From: Latrodectus hesperus
Lineage: Eukaryota > Arthropoda > Arachnida > Araneae > Theridiidae
Assembly (NCBI GenBank): GCA_037975125.1
Contig: CM075858.1
Coordinates: 64,175,640-64,239,639, forward strand
Direction: 5' to 3'
Length of the DNA: 64,000 bases
Notes under the pieces: generated by a model
What the model was told of the DNA's origin: nothing
The model's input: the letters and a program-made list of their open reading frames with translations, nothing else
Databases searched by the model: none
Part shown: positions 23,195 to 34,225 of the stretch, one piece after another
Layout of the letters: each line of letters starts with the position of its first letter
Numbering within the stretch: the first letter of the stretch is position 1
Position numbers and translations under genes: made by a program

Positions 23195-23830
23195 AACTCT
23201 TTAGTCCCTTAAATCACAGCTCCTTTTATCACATTCAATAGAAAAAGCACTTTTCTAAGTAATTAAAAAAAGTGACGCCCCACCTATTTCTTCCAGTAAC
23301 AAAAAGAGGGAGAAAAACCTCTATCTAGCTTTTCCTTTCAATATAAAGAACTAATAAAAACTACAGCCAGTAGTTATTATCATTGGCGAGATATACGAAC
23401 TTAATAAAATCATAGTCCGACCCTTTCGTGTTCGAGATCATGTTCTACGCCAACGAACAAAGAAAGGAACAATAAAAAGAAAACGAAAATAGAAATGGAA
23501 TAGATGAAGTAAGGAAAAAAATTAGAAAGAAATCAATATTTCTAGTATTTTTGTTTATTTTATCCAGACATAGCCTTTTGAAGACAACAAATTCTTCGGG
23601 TCTCATAGAAACAGGCTGTTCCTTTCCTCGTAATGCTCGGTATCTTTCAACAATAAAAGGACAGCGCCAACAACTTGGCGAGAAAAAAAAATGTCAGGAA
23701 AGGGGGGCCAAGTTGGCGTTATTTTCTTTTCGTTTAGCCCTTCGCTTTCATATATATAAAAGAGGTAAGGAACTAAGGGGATTATCTTGTTTTTATAGAA
23801 TAGGTGTCTTGCTTGAAAGCCCAAAAAAAA
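23195..23830. promoter_or_regulatory. Candidate conserved non-coding element
   Basis: An island of about 600 bp with clearly more G+C and CpGs than the desert around it (GTGACGCCCCACC, CATTGGCGAGATATACG, GTCCGACCCTTTCG). It also holds the words TTATTATCATTGG and TTAATAAAATCATA, compatible with homeodomain-type sites. The 94- and 73-residue frames on opposite strands overlap each other and show no domain, so coding is unlikely. Confidence 0.4.
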
Positions 23831-26029
23831 TGTGACATTATAAGCCTCTGAAACAGTTATTGAGAGCTATAAGGGTAGCAACTTGTTTTTTTTGTCAAAT
23901 TTGTTCTTATTATTTTTATTAAATTTTGATAAAGATTTCATTTTTTTTCTTTAATAGCTATTTTTTAATCATAAAAGGTTTTTACTACATGCTTAATCCG
24001 TATAGTTTAATAAATATCTGCTTATGTAAGCGTAAAATTTATAAATGAAAATTTAAAATGTATAAAAAGTATTAAATTAAAAATTTGCTAAATTTATGAA
24101 TTAACTATGCAGTGGATCTTATTGTATCTTACAGCCAGTAATGTATTTATAAATTCGTTGTTTTCATTATCATTTCTATTAGTCTTTGAATTATTATGTT
24201 CATTAGCTAAAATTAAACTAGTATCAAATCATAATTTTAGCTTAATATCATTTTTAATTTTTTTATTATTTTGCTTTTTCATATTTTAGCTTAGTTGGTG
24301 AAAAAATTGAAACCAAACTATTAAATAATTAAAACTTTAAAATGATTAAAATGCAATGATAAATAGTATAACTTTAATAAAAAAATTAAGGATTTAAAGC
24401 TTTCATTTTTCTTTTTTAAAATAATAGTGTTTCCATTTTAATAATTAAATAATAGTTTCCATCTTTGCTTTATTTTATTGAGTGATTTGCATCTAAAAAT
24501 ATGCTTAGCTAATGTAACACCTGTTTTTTCTAATTACCCAGAGAATTTATTTTTAACTTTTTATAACTCAAAACACATGTGCCGAAATAGAAATATTAGA
24601 TTTGTATTTTCTAACTGAATAAGGAATTTATTTATTGAGTTAACTTCTATCTAAAAATATGTACATAGTTAAAATAACATTTGTATATTTCTAATCAATT
24701 AATGAATTCTTTTCCTGAGTTGCATTTATTTTATTTTACAAAATTGCAGTTGTTTCAACAAGCGGATTCCTTATTAAACTATGATAAGGTAACCATTGAA
24801 TCCCTGGTTAAAACATCAATATATATTTTATGTGCAAATTATTTTAAAACTAAGCTGAGTATGTTAAATAGTAGTTAAATACTGTGTGTATAGGCTGAAT
24901 ATGCAAGTATATTCATGTAACAACAAACGTGTCGGATTAAATGAATTTATGAATTATTTTTCTGAAAATAGTAACCACGATTCTTGACATGGCACAGAAT
25001 TTTTATATAACTGTATATTCCATTGTTAGCACTTACATTAAATAATATTTATTGATCAATGTGATAATATTCACTAAAAACAGAAATAAGAAAAATATAT
25101 ATCCATTGCGAGATTCAGGAAAAAGTGACAAATACTTGTGATTGTGAATGTGATTTATAAAAATATTTGATTATAATGGTTATGAAACTAATTGAAATAT
25201 TATTAGTATTTATTTACTTTTGTTTCGTTATAGACGTATTTACAAAACATTTTATGTGTAATGTTGTTAATAATTGTTAACTTTGAAAAAAAAATTATTT
25301 TCTTGTGTAATTAATATATATCACTAATGACAGTCGTCAGATCATAGATATTTGGATTTCTTATTCTTTCTTCACCTAGCTTAATCAAAATGATTAGTTA
25401 CTGGTGTTTAGGTTAATAGTTCATAGGATTTATTTAATCTTGTTCTTAGATGATTTTAGTAGTTCAAATTCATTTTAAGCTATAGATTCTAATGGAATGA
25501 ACCCGTGTGATTAAAATGCCACCATAAAATAACAAACAAATCAAGTCAGAATGCTTTAAATATCATTTTCTGCATTCTGATAGGATACCTTGTTGATCAA
25601 TCCCTCAATATCAGTTAAAGAATTGCACATTAATAATTAAAATAAAAAAGTTTCTTGGTGTACGAAGCTTGTTAATATCCCCCACATTCTATTTCCAGTT
25701 ATGGTATCACATTTTTACCAGAGAATGTTTCTTATACTATTTGAACTTATATTATAGATCAGATAATGCATTTATTCAATTTTACACAAAAATGTCAGCC
25801 ATTTGGTTTCTAGACATAGAATTCTCAATCATAAATACAACAAATGTCGTTCTTTTAGTGAGTGTTTGTTATATTTGAAACTATGAAGCTATGTTATAGT
25901 TCAAATTACAGACTAATTCAATTTTAACCAAAAATGATATTCAATGGATTTTCCGACATGGAATTCTTTGTTGTAAATGTAGCAAATACTTGTCTTCAAA
26001 ATGAATCTCAATTTGGGAAAGACCCCTTT
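23831..26029. other. A+T-rich desert
   Basis: No supported feature. Frames at 24107-24289, 24681-24878 and 25669-25878 are short, hydrophobic or low-complexity translations without motifs. Confidence 0.55.
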
Positions 26030-26335
26030 AAAAGCCTAAAAACTCTGGATGTGCGACGTTATATTTTAACTGCTTTGAAAACGGGCTAAGAGATTCAGTG
26101 GAACGTTAATTTCACGTCGTCTTTAAGAGCAGTTCCCGACATGTCTTGCATCATAAAGATAATATCGATTCTTAAATGCATGGCACCAATTACAGCTTGC
26201 TTTGATAGTAATATTCTGAAATGGTGCATTATAAAATGCTTTTGTAAGCAATCGCATTATATTTGCTTTTAATACTCATTAGCAAGGCACTTACTTCCGG
26301 TCTTTGGTAATAACCATTAAATAATTCCTGTTAAC
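26030..26335. promoter_or_regulatory. Candidate conserved non-coding element
   Basis: Mixed-composition island with CpG words (GATGTGCGACG, TTTCACGTCGTC) and ATCGATT, CCAATTACAG and CATTAG words. No frame of size is present. Homeodomain-compatible ATTA motifs and the contrast with flanking sequence suggest regulatory DNA. Conservation is untested. Confidence 0.33.
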
Positions 26336-27376
26336 ATTTCAATTCTTTAAGAGCCTTGCTTAAAATAATCCAAATAAATTGCGTCTTTAACCTCTGTAAT
26401 TATGAAACATTTTAAAGTTATGATATTTGAGAGCTTGCAGCCTGGAAAAGCTTAAAACACCTCACAAGTTGAAAGATTTACTGGGAAAAATTTGCTACAT
26501 AATTTGTTTTTAAGTTATATATCTTAAACCATAAAAATATACACAATGCAATTCAACGCCTTCAATATCTATAATAAATTTCAAGTTTTTTTAGTTACTA
26601 ATTGATTCATTAACTAATTATAAAAAGTGAATAAATGTAGTCTGTTTTATATTAGAAGTTATTAAATTAATGTATTGTTTTATAATTAATTAATTTTCTC
26701 ACAAGTAATAAGGTATTTATCAGTATCTAATAAATTTAGTATAATGATATTCTTCTGATTTTTCAGTCAGTTTGGATTTAATGAAGTTCAATTATTGAAG
26801 ACTATAAAAAATCAAGATTAATTGCAGAAATAAATTTGGATTAGTTACCAGAAATAAAACAGCATTAGTTCAATCGATAATTTAGGAATAATTGTAATTG
26901 TTGTAGTTCTTAGTATCTTTATGTTATCTGACCTAAATAATTAAAAAAATTAGGTTTATGATTACTACCACTTCTTTAAACAAAATTATAGAATTTAATT
27001 CCAAATGACTGAATGGATTTATTAAAAGTGTTTTTATGTTCAAGTTTGTTAAATTATTTCATAGAAAAAACAATAAAGTTTATTAACAACTAAAATTGGT
27101 ATTCTAAATAATTTGACGAAAGGAAATCAAATATTAGTGTATGTGTACTTTTATTTTATTTTTGGCATAGTATGAATTCGAATTTAAAGAATTTGTAAAT
27201 ATTTTTGAATAATTTTTAAAATATTTCTGACAAAGAAAAAATTGTTGTAGTATATAAGAATCATTAACTAGGCCAAGATGAAAAGTGCTGAGCAGATCTT
27301 GATACTGTGTTTATAACCTGAATATTATTTTCAAACTTGAATAGCTTGAAGTTGATGTCATTATTTTACATATATA
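26336..27376. other. A+T-rich non-coding DNA
   Basis: No supported feature. Confidence 0.55.
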
Positions 27377-27387
27377 AGAAATATTTA

Positions 27388-27679
27388 ATGCGATATACGT
27401 GCTCGTTAAATCTGTGGAATCGAAAGTCCTGTGGTCGGTCGTTGACCAATTACCCTGTGTGCAATGGTCTGGAGAAAATTTCTTCCCCCTTCAGATCTAT
27501 GTCATAATTGAGGGAGTGGAACCTCTGGTGATGCCATCTATTGGAGGATTTGAAGAGCAAAGACGTATTTTCACCTTCACGGTGCTCTGATTAAACGAAA
27601 GACACACCTTACTGACTTAAATTCGCATAGCCAAGGCATAGCGAGCTTGGCTTGTCCAAGTGTCATTAGTAACAACAAC
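27388..27679 (+). mobile_element. 5'-truncated family-1 SINE
   Basis: From GATATACGTGCTCG onward it aligns with the SINE at 1270-1652 through to the same 3' end (GCGAGCTTGGCTTGTCCAAG, GTCATTAG and a CAA tail), but the tRNA head with both promoter boxes is missing. Flanking 11-mers AAGAAATATTT and AAGATATATTT (27377-27387 and 27680-27690) differ at one base and are probably the target duplication. The insertion is promoterless and so dead on arrival. Confidence 0.88.
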
Positions 27680-27690
27680 AAGATATATTT

Positions 27691-28720
27691 TTCTGTTCCC
27701 TTAAACAGTATGAATTGTTTTATGTTACTATCAATGCACTTTCAAGGTTCGTTAACACAACCCATAAATTTTCATATAAAAGCTCCATAGTTTCATAGAA
27801 GTTAGAAGTACTAAAAAAAGCAATTGTATTGGCAAAACATTACGTAAATATCAATAATTTAAATAACTTTCAAAATTCTAAATGAATTTTTGTTAACTAA
27901 CATCAACAATATACTTTTTAATTCCATACATTTACTTATTAATTGCCATTTGTCATCAATTAAATAAATTAAAATAGTGCTCTGAATTATACTGAAAAAA
28001 ATAATTTTGAAAAATTTCAAAGGATCTAATGTTGTAAACATCATTTGTTTCAATTTTTTTTATCAACATTGTATTTTTCAAAATGTAATCATGGTTGAAG
28101 AAGTTTATATACAAATATTTTCATTGACATTACTCAAATTTCCTTAATAGGGAAAACTATTAAACTAAAGTTATTTTAAGAAGGATAAAACTATATATAA
28201 TACTGGACACATTTATTTTATTTCATGCACAATATAAATTACAATCGAAAAAATTAAGTAAATATTTCCATGGAAGTGTATTTAAAATATTGTTGGCAGT
28301 AAAAATAATAACTCTACATAGCTGCTTATGAAGTATATAATATTTTTGAGGACTCTCTAACTCACTTTTTCTGAAAGGTTTTTATGTGTTTTTGAATCAC
28401 ATTTTGTAATGAAATATATTCATTTTATAACTTTTCTATAATGCCTTTTATAAATTTTCCATAATACATTTTATAAATGTTATCATTTTTGAAGAAAATG
28501 TTTTTTAAGTGTTTGAGGTAAACTATTGATATTGGCTTTTATAAATTTCTCCAGGAAAATATAAAATTTTGAACTTGTCATTTATTATTTATTTCCATGT
28601 GTATTTGTTTATTATATTCAAAGAAAGTAGCTAAAATTCATAATAGAAAACTAAACATAAAAGGTAACAACATGTTGAGTATCCTTTTTATATAAATTTT
28701 TCAGATATCATTAAATAATG
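27691..28720. other. A+T-rich non-coding DNA
   Basis: No supported feature. A 64-residue minus-strand frame at 27859-28053 has no motif. Confidence 0.55.
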
Positions 28721-29054
28721 AACTTTTAACAAAATGGGCATTGTAAAATTTGTTTGTCATTAAGCAAATATTAGATAAAAAGTATACACAGTTTACAACA
28801 CTTTTTATTTCAAAAAAGAGGAAAATTCAAACCCACCGTATGATAAAAATTTTCTTAAAAGAAGTAACTGCAAAATCATTTTAAGATATGTAAAATTGTT
28901 TTAAATCAGCATTATTGCTTTATTTGTTTTATTATTTATATTAATACAATTCCATTACGTGTGTGTGTGTGTATAATTCTTGTTGTGTATACTTTTTTAT
29001 CTAATATTTGTTTAATGACAAACAAATTTTACAATGCCCATATTGTTAAAAGTT
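28721..29054. mobile_element. Foldback/MITE-like element with about 70-bp inverted arms
   Basis: Left arm 28721-28790 and right arm 28984-29054 are reverse complements with only two mismatches and one single-base gap. Both contain the word TGGGCATTGTAAAATTTG. The roughly 190-bp spacer is A+T-rich with a small (GT)n tract at 28959-28972. There is no coding capacity. Nearly identical long arms indicate a recent non-autonomous DNA transposon or a recent inverted duplication. No convincing target-site duplication was found at the edges, so the superfamily is unassigned. Confidence 0.8.
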
Positions 29055-29314
29055 TGTTTGTTAATATGAATAAAAAAGGAAGAAAAATTAAACTTTGTTA
29101 TTAAATGAATGAAAATATGTTTAAAATCATTGATAACTTTGATTTAATTAAAGTATTATTGTGTAGCACAAAACATGAGAATATTTTTTGATTCCGTAAA
29201 TAATTATATATAACTGTAGTTTATAAAAATATAAATCACATAGAATTCATAAATGTCCCTCATGATCTACAAGTATTTTATTTTGAGAGCATTTACTTGC
29301 ATGGGTAGAGTTAT
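29055..29314. other. A+T-rich non-coding DNA
   Basis: No supported feature. Confidence 0.5.
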
Positions 29315-29540
29315 AAAAAAGGGCGCGCCGATGTCTGAAAGACAGCGAGTTTGATAACAAACTCAGCTGCAGATAATCATGATGAGAAAATTTTAGCACG
29401 ATGAAAATTTCATATTTGTACCATCGTTGGTTTGGTGGAGTGTGTAGAGATGAATGCTAATTTAGATGAATCGATTTCGGAACTTGTTCATAGTTCAGAT
29501 TTATGACGCGGTTGGTAATGTTTAGTGAATTTGATTGACA
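29315..29540. promoter_or_regulatory. Candidate conserved non-coding element
   Basis: Begins with GGGCGCGCCGATG, striking in this A+T background. It includes a perfect small hairpin GAGTTTG-ATAA-CAAACTC (29347-29364) and the words CAGATAATCATGATGAG and GAATCGATTTCGG. No reading frame of size is present. Regulatory function is inferred from composition only. Confidence 0.38.
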
Positions 29541-29711
29541 GAAATAGGAAACCGGAAATTCATTGAATTATCTAGCCCAATTTAACTTGACTATTTTCAT
29601 ATGTTTCCAAGCTAAACATTCATGACTTCTATTGGCATTTTTTTAAAAACTTTTTTGATTGGAATTGGTGTTTAATAAATTCTTCTTATTTATCAATTTA
29701 TATGTTCAGTA

Positions 29712-30275
29712 TATTAATTCCGACTCCAAGGCGGTGATTCACACAGTGGACTCTAATACAACCCCAGACTCTTCTGACATCCTCGAGTGCAAAAATCTAC
29801 TGATAGGATTGTATAAATTTTCAAAAAAGTTATGTTACAGTGGATTCCAGGACATTGCGGTGTTGCTGGTAATGAGTTAGTGGACTACCTTGCTAAGCAG
29901 AGTTCTTCTATCCAACATCAAGAAATGAAATTCCCCTCAATAACACCAAGTTGCTCATTAAGAAAATGAAGGACTTTGTCTTAAACCAATTCTCAGAAAG
30001 ACACTCTAACAAGACCTAGTGGAATAATCTTCAATTTATCCCTAAATGACCTAGATGCAGGGCTGTTGCCGAGTTTCGTTTGGCCACCTGGCATGATTGC
30101 CTTCTAAAACACCAATGTAGAACTAACATAGTCCAAGAACCTTTCTGCAGGCTCTGTGATCTTCTGGAGGAGATGGACGTACACCACCTTCGTCGCTATC
30201 CAACACTATCCGGACCTTCCTTGGGCTCTTGTGCGACTACTACTGCTCGAGACATCCTCAGCGCTTTATAGACTT
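29712..30275 (+). pseudogene. Decayed LINE RNase H and C-terminal segment
   Basis: A fragment of a non-LTR retrotransposon polyprotein spread over several frames. It starts with the RNase H core INSDSKAVIHTV (catalytic-type Asp) and shifts frame to QWIPGHCGVAGNELVDYLAK, the conserved RNase H motif with its late Asp. After several stops it continues in the C-terminal tail EFRLATWHDCLLKHQC...FCRLCDLLEEMDVHHLRRYP. The tail normally holds a Cys-x2-Cys...His...Cys cluster; here the last Cys appears as Tyr (HLRRYP). No reverse transcriptase remains upstream, so the copy is 5'-truncated. It is a different LINE lineage from the tails at 13.5 and 31.7 kb. Confidence 0.82.
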
Positions 30276-31300
30276 TTCTGTGTTAACTTGTTTACTTATT
30301 CTTTCTGTATTTGTGGCGCAGTGGTCTTTGTAAGCATGGCCATTGGAAATAAAATAAATATATACATTCTGCAGATATTTTCAAATTTCGCAATATGTTT
30401 TACATTATATAAATGACCATTTAGGGGTATAAAAGAATTATTATTCCATAAGCTGAAGGTCACCCTAAAGGATTTGTGTACTCCCTCATGTCTTGTGTAG
30501 ATGATGCATGCAGTATATCGCGTATAACAAAGGAAAAACACCGGCCAAAAAATCCTCCATCACCCCTTTTAATAAACGTATATGAAGATAATAGAAGCGC
30601 AAACAGCAGCAAGTTAAAAATATATGCATAGATTGTGAGTAATGATTGCGAGAGTTATGGTAAAAATTTCTAACGCTTTTTTTCTGTTACAGCTGGAACC
30701 ATATTCAATAAATTCCTCTTCTTATTTTGAATTTTATTCTATTTACTTTTAATATTCATTTCCCTCATAAATATTTTATGCTTTTTAAATTAAAGTTCAC
30801 ACAATGAATAAATGACTATTCTATTTGAAAATTTGTTTCAATATGGGAAATATTAGAAATTATTGAAGAGATTCATTTATGAATTTCTTAAAAAATATGT
30901 ATTTGATGTGTTATTAATTAAGTCTCCACTTTTTAATTTCTTTCTAACCTTTTTGGAAAATCACTTTCTTCAGAACTAACAGTCGAATTGTTAGCTTATG
31001 AATTTTGCTTCAACAATTTCCGAGTGTGAATCCCATTTCAAGTCTAAATGAGCAGCGTCGTTCTGAAACTCCCTTAAGTTATAGATCTTGGTATGAGTAG
31101 TCCTCATGCGCAAAAATTACCTTTGAGAGACAGACAAGACTATCTTTCTGAATTGTCTTGATGATGGAACTCAAAAGATAGCATCAGAGCCTGAACTAAA
31201 AATCATTTATATAAGAAATAACTTAATATAATTTTTTAAACTATTTTAACAATTTTTTTCCTCTGATTAAATGTTTTATAGTAAAGTGTTACTAAAAATA
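30276..31300. other. Mostly A+T-rich DNA with short complex patches
   Basis: The stretch after the LINE fragment (30275-30420) is A+T-rich. A short mixed-composition patch at 30535-30665 (CACCGGCCAAAAAATCCTCC) could be a small non-coding element. A patch at 31000-31200 with GTGTGAATCCC could be SINE scrap. No gene is seen. Confidence 0.4.
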
Positions 31301-31304
31301 CCCG

Positions 31305-31560
31305 ATGATGTTCCTGCCTTGTCGAAGAGATGAGGCTTGCATGCACCAATGACTTGAAGGGCTATGCCGGCAGTAGCTGGATACTGGTAGGATCTCATAA
31401 GCCGTAGCGAGCTATTGCTTGGGAGACCCTACCAGTAGAAAGCTATCCTTCTGGGCTTGATGAAAAAGAACACCAACACGAGCCAAAACAGACTTCTATC
31501 ATCATGATGCTCAAATTCTCTGATAAACAGAAGCTGCATCTCACCTCCTTCGTGTGACTA
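31305..31560 (+). repeat. Unidentified repeat-like segment with strong hairpin
   Basis: G+C-rich for this window and unlike its surroundings. It contains TACTGGTAGGATCTC (31382-31396), matched at 14 of 15 positions by the reverse complement of 31423-31437, giving a stable hairpin with a 26-nt loop. It sits directly upstream of a LINE C-terminal fragment and may belong to the same element, but no reading frame links them. Its strand is assumed from that neighbour. Confidence 0.4.
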
Positions 31561-31569
31561 CATTGACCT

Positions 31570-31885
31570 AGGTATGTTGGCAAAGAGCCTGGCTCTTTAT
31601 ATGCCTTCAATTGTGACAGAACGTCTTATACCGTTATTTCCAGATTAGCAACCGGCCACATAAGAGGTCTCTCGTATCTCAAAGGTAAGAAAATCTTTGA
31701 TGTCTGCTCTAAATGTAAAACTAAAAAGGCTTCTTTTGAACACATCTTAGAGTGTTTGGGACTCTCCAGAGAAGACATTTACTCATCCTTTCTTATCTGG
31801 TCTTCGATTTCCTCAGGGTCAATGATCTGATGGACCTTGTCTGACTTCGTCAGATATTTGAAGGACAAGCCACAAAAATAACTAA
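31570..31885 (+). pseudogene. LINE ORF2 C-terminal fragment, second copy
   Basis: Homologous to the minus-strand fragment at 13356-13640. It keeps YVGKEPGSLYAFNCDRTS, then VISRLATGHIRGLSY, the CSKC...EHILEC cluster and GLSREDIYSS. A one-base frameshift follows, after which VFDFLRVNDLMDLV and its stop (31842-31844) are read in another frame. The post-stop hairpin CTTC...GAAG is the counterpart of the perfect CTCCGT/ACGGAG stem in the first copy, and the tail is a decayed CAAAAATAAC run. The 5' part of the element is missing. It is older than the 13.3-kb copy judging by the frameshift and tail decay. Confidence 0.83.
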
Positions 31886-32819
31886 AATATTAATTATTAA
31901 ACTAAAACATTATTAAAAATATTGATCATTAGTTATGGACACTTTAATACAAGCATTTGATAATTAAATGATAATTTTATGACATTTTAAAAGGATTTGA
32001 TGGCATCTAGGAAAAAATTCTAGAAGACTCGTAGATTTTTTTGCACCATTATTGCACATATTTATATTGCACAAATTAATTTAATCAATAAAAAAGCTAA
32101 ATATAGTTTTACATCAAAATTAATTTTCAAATTTGATAAAAATAAAATATTAAATTTAACAGACAGTGTTTGAAAAGATTAACATTATAAGAAACATTAG
32201 TATATGTAGTTATGTTATTTTCATTTGGTCATAGTTTTACACTTCATTTTTATACATAATAGCTATAACAGAACATATATACTTTAAAATTGTTTCTAGT
32301 ACATTGTGAATATAATTATTTGAGTGAAGTATCAATCTTCCAGACTTTTGAACTGAAAGCTAGAGCATCAACTCTTTAATCACCAGTTCAGCCTATTATT
32401 GCGGTTTAAAAAAAGTAAGATTTCGTATATTTCAAAGTAATGTTTCATATTATAAACGCTTCATAGTTTTTTCCTTTCCTAGTCTTATTAATATCGAGTA
32501 ATTTATTTAAGTTTCTAAATGTCCATTTAATATTTATTAAAAAATGTAAATACATATAAAACTTACATTCATACATTTTTTATTTTTTATATATCACGGT
32601 AAAATATTTCAATTTTGACCTGGTAAAAAAATGAAATAAATTTTAAATACATTTGTAATAAAGGTTTAATAAAATCTGAATAATTTTCAATGCAAATTTT
32701 TCCTAATACAATTTTAACTATAATTTCCAATAAAAAAAGACTTCTTTAGAGTTTTACACTTGCTGATATCCTACAGATTTACCAAAAAGTTGCTGAACCT
32801 AAATTATTTAATCGAAACC
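31886..32819. other. A+T-rich non-coding DNA
   Basis: No supported feature. Confidence 0.55.
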
Positions 32820-33310
32820 ACATTAAAGGAGCGTTGGAGGTAGAGTAATGGGGAGAAAAGAACTTTCCCTTTAGGGAATATCTTTCAACATGAGATACCA
32901 CCCGACGTTTTTCCCCAAAAAGGCAAAGAAACTATCTGGACTTTTCCCCAAAGGACTCCATTCGAGATGGGAGATCCACCGAGAATTGTTTTAATAGCTT
33001 TGAAAATCAGTTCCTCTTTCTTCTTGGCAAAGAAAAACTTCCCTTATCTTCTCCTTTTAACGGATCGAAAAGCAGACTGCCTCTTAATCCCCTTAGACCT
33101 TTTATTTCGTAGCATCTCTATCTATCTCACTTAATTGATCCAATGGTCCTTACTTGGCGGATTACTGGGCTTAGTTCTTCTTTCTTCTTAACTAGAAGGC
33201 GAACCGGACTGCGGCCTAGCAGTTTATTCATTAACAAGGGTATTTTCTTGTAATCGCCTTCCTTTCGGCTGAGGATGTTTTGGAAAAGAATTGTGGGGAA
33301 TTCACTAGAG
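32820..33310. promoter_or_regulatory. Candidate conserved non-coding element, about 490 bp
   Basis: One of the longest G+C-richer islands, sharply bounded by A+T desert. It contains CCACCCGACGTTTTTCCCC, ACTTAATTGATCCAATGG, CTTGGCGGATTACTGGGC and CGGACTGCGGCCTAGC. The repeated C/T-rich words (TTTTCCCCAAA twice) are unusual. No reading frame over 60 residues spans it on either strand, which argues against an exon. A regulatory role is inference. Confidence 0.42.
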
Positions 33311-33900
33311 ATCTAATTTCTTTCTTTGTCAATATGAGACAAATTGCTCATAAATAACTGATCCTAATTATAGTATTCTCTTTAAAGGATTATTTTAATT
33401 AATAACAATGTCACGTTTTTATGTAGTATTCTCAATGTATTTTCATTTATAATGAACTACTTGAGCTGTTAAAATACGTGAATCATAAGGTCCAAATTTT
33501 AACGTTTGACAGCAACAGCTTTTAAATATATGTCACAAACAATGTTACACATATAGATAGCAATATATAATACTTTACTCTTGCATTATATAATTGATAT
33601 AGCAGCTAAATCTGTATAATATTAAATAATAAAAACATTTTAGGATAAATTCCTAAAATTTCTGCATCGATGTAAAATAAATGAAAGGCAATATAAAAAC
33701 ATCCAATAAATTATCAGTGAACTGAAATCAAATTCTAAGAGCGCATTCTTTTACACCAAACTTTGTCCTCATTATTGTTGGTATATCTTATTTGGGATTG
33801 AACACAGAGACATGAAATTGATAAACAAGATAATAAAGCATATAATATCTATACCATATAGTATAGTGGTTTGTATAGTTTCTGGAAGTTTGTAAATCAT
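33311..33900. other. A+T-rich non-coding DNA
   Basis: No supported feature. A 63-residue minus-strand frame at 33788-33979 runs into the adjacent SINE and is not a gene. Confidence 0.55.
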
Positions 33901-33904
33901 GGTT

Positions 33905-34225
33905 ACCTCGTGAGTTTACATAGAAAACATTCTTCTCTGTGGCACCACAGCCCATGTGGCCAATGTCTACATTGCCCATCTCTGTTTTCTTGACCGAGAG
34001 GCCCTGAGATGCGAAGCTATGTCCCGATTAGGTGGTCATCCTAATGCGAAACTCTCAGTGCTTAGTTCCCAAACATGCTTGGTACTCAGTTTATTAACTT
34101 ACTGAAGGGAGGAATTTCTGAGTCAACCTTGCCCTGCCCGGAAATCGAACCTCGAACTTTGTCTTGGATGCGTGAAATGCTTAGCGTGAACTATTTTCAA
34201 TGTAAACTAGCCACCGAGCTTCAGC
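33905..34225 (-). mobile_element. tRNA-derived SINE (family 3), minus strand, decayed
   Basis: On the minus strand it reads GCTCGGTGGCTAG (A-box-like, about 34207-34221), then a B box GGTTCGATTTCC (complement of 34140-34151). The body has ACTGAGTACCAAGCATG and GACCACCTAATCGGGACA, ending near GTGGTGCCACAG. The A-to-B spacing is longer than in a tRNA, implying a small internal insertion. No target duplication was identified, so the ends are approximate. The word TACCAAGCAC also occurs in the repeats near 54290 and 63500. Confidence 0.65.

Noticed and set aside
23551..23835. 94-residue plus-strand frame in a G+C-richer island, with an overlapping 73-residue minus-strand frame
   Set aside because: Two overlapping opposite frames, neither with a domain. 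Better explained as a non-coding island.
28959..28972. (GT)n tract as an independent microsatellite
   Set aside because: Only about seven units and inside the foldback element; noted there instead.
28711..29064. piggyBac-type ends with TTAA duplications for the foldback element
   Set aside because: TTAA occurs near both edges, but the bases between it and the arms do not match and the ends lack the usual terminal CCC.
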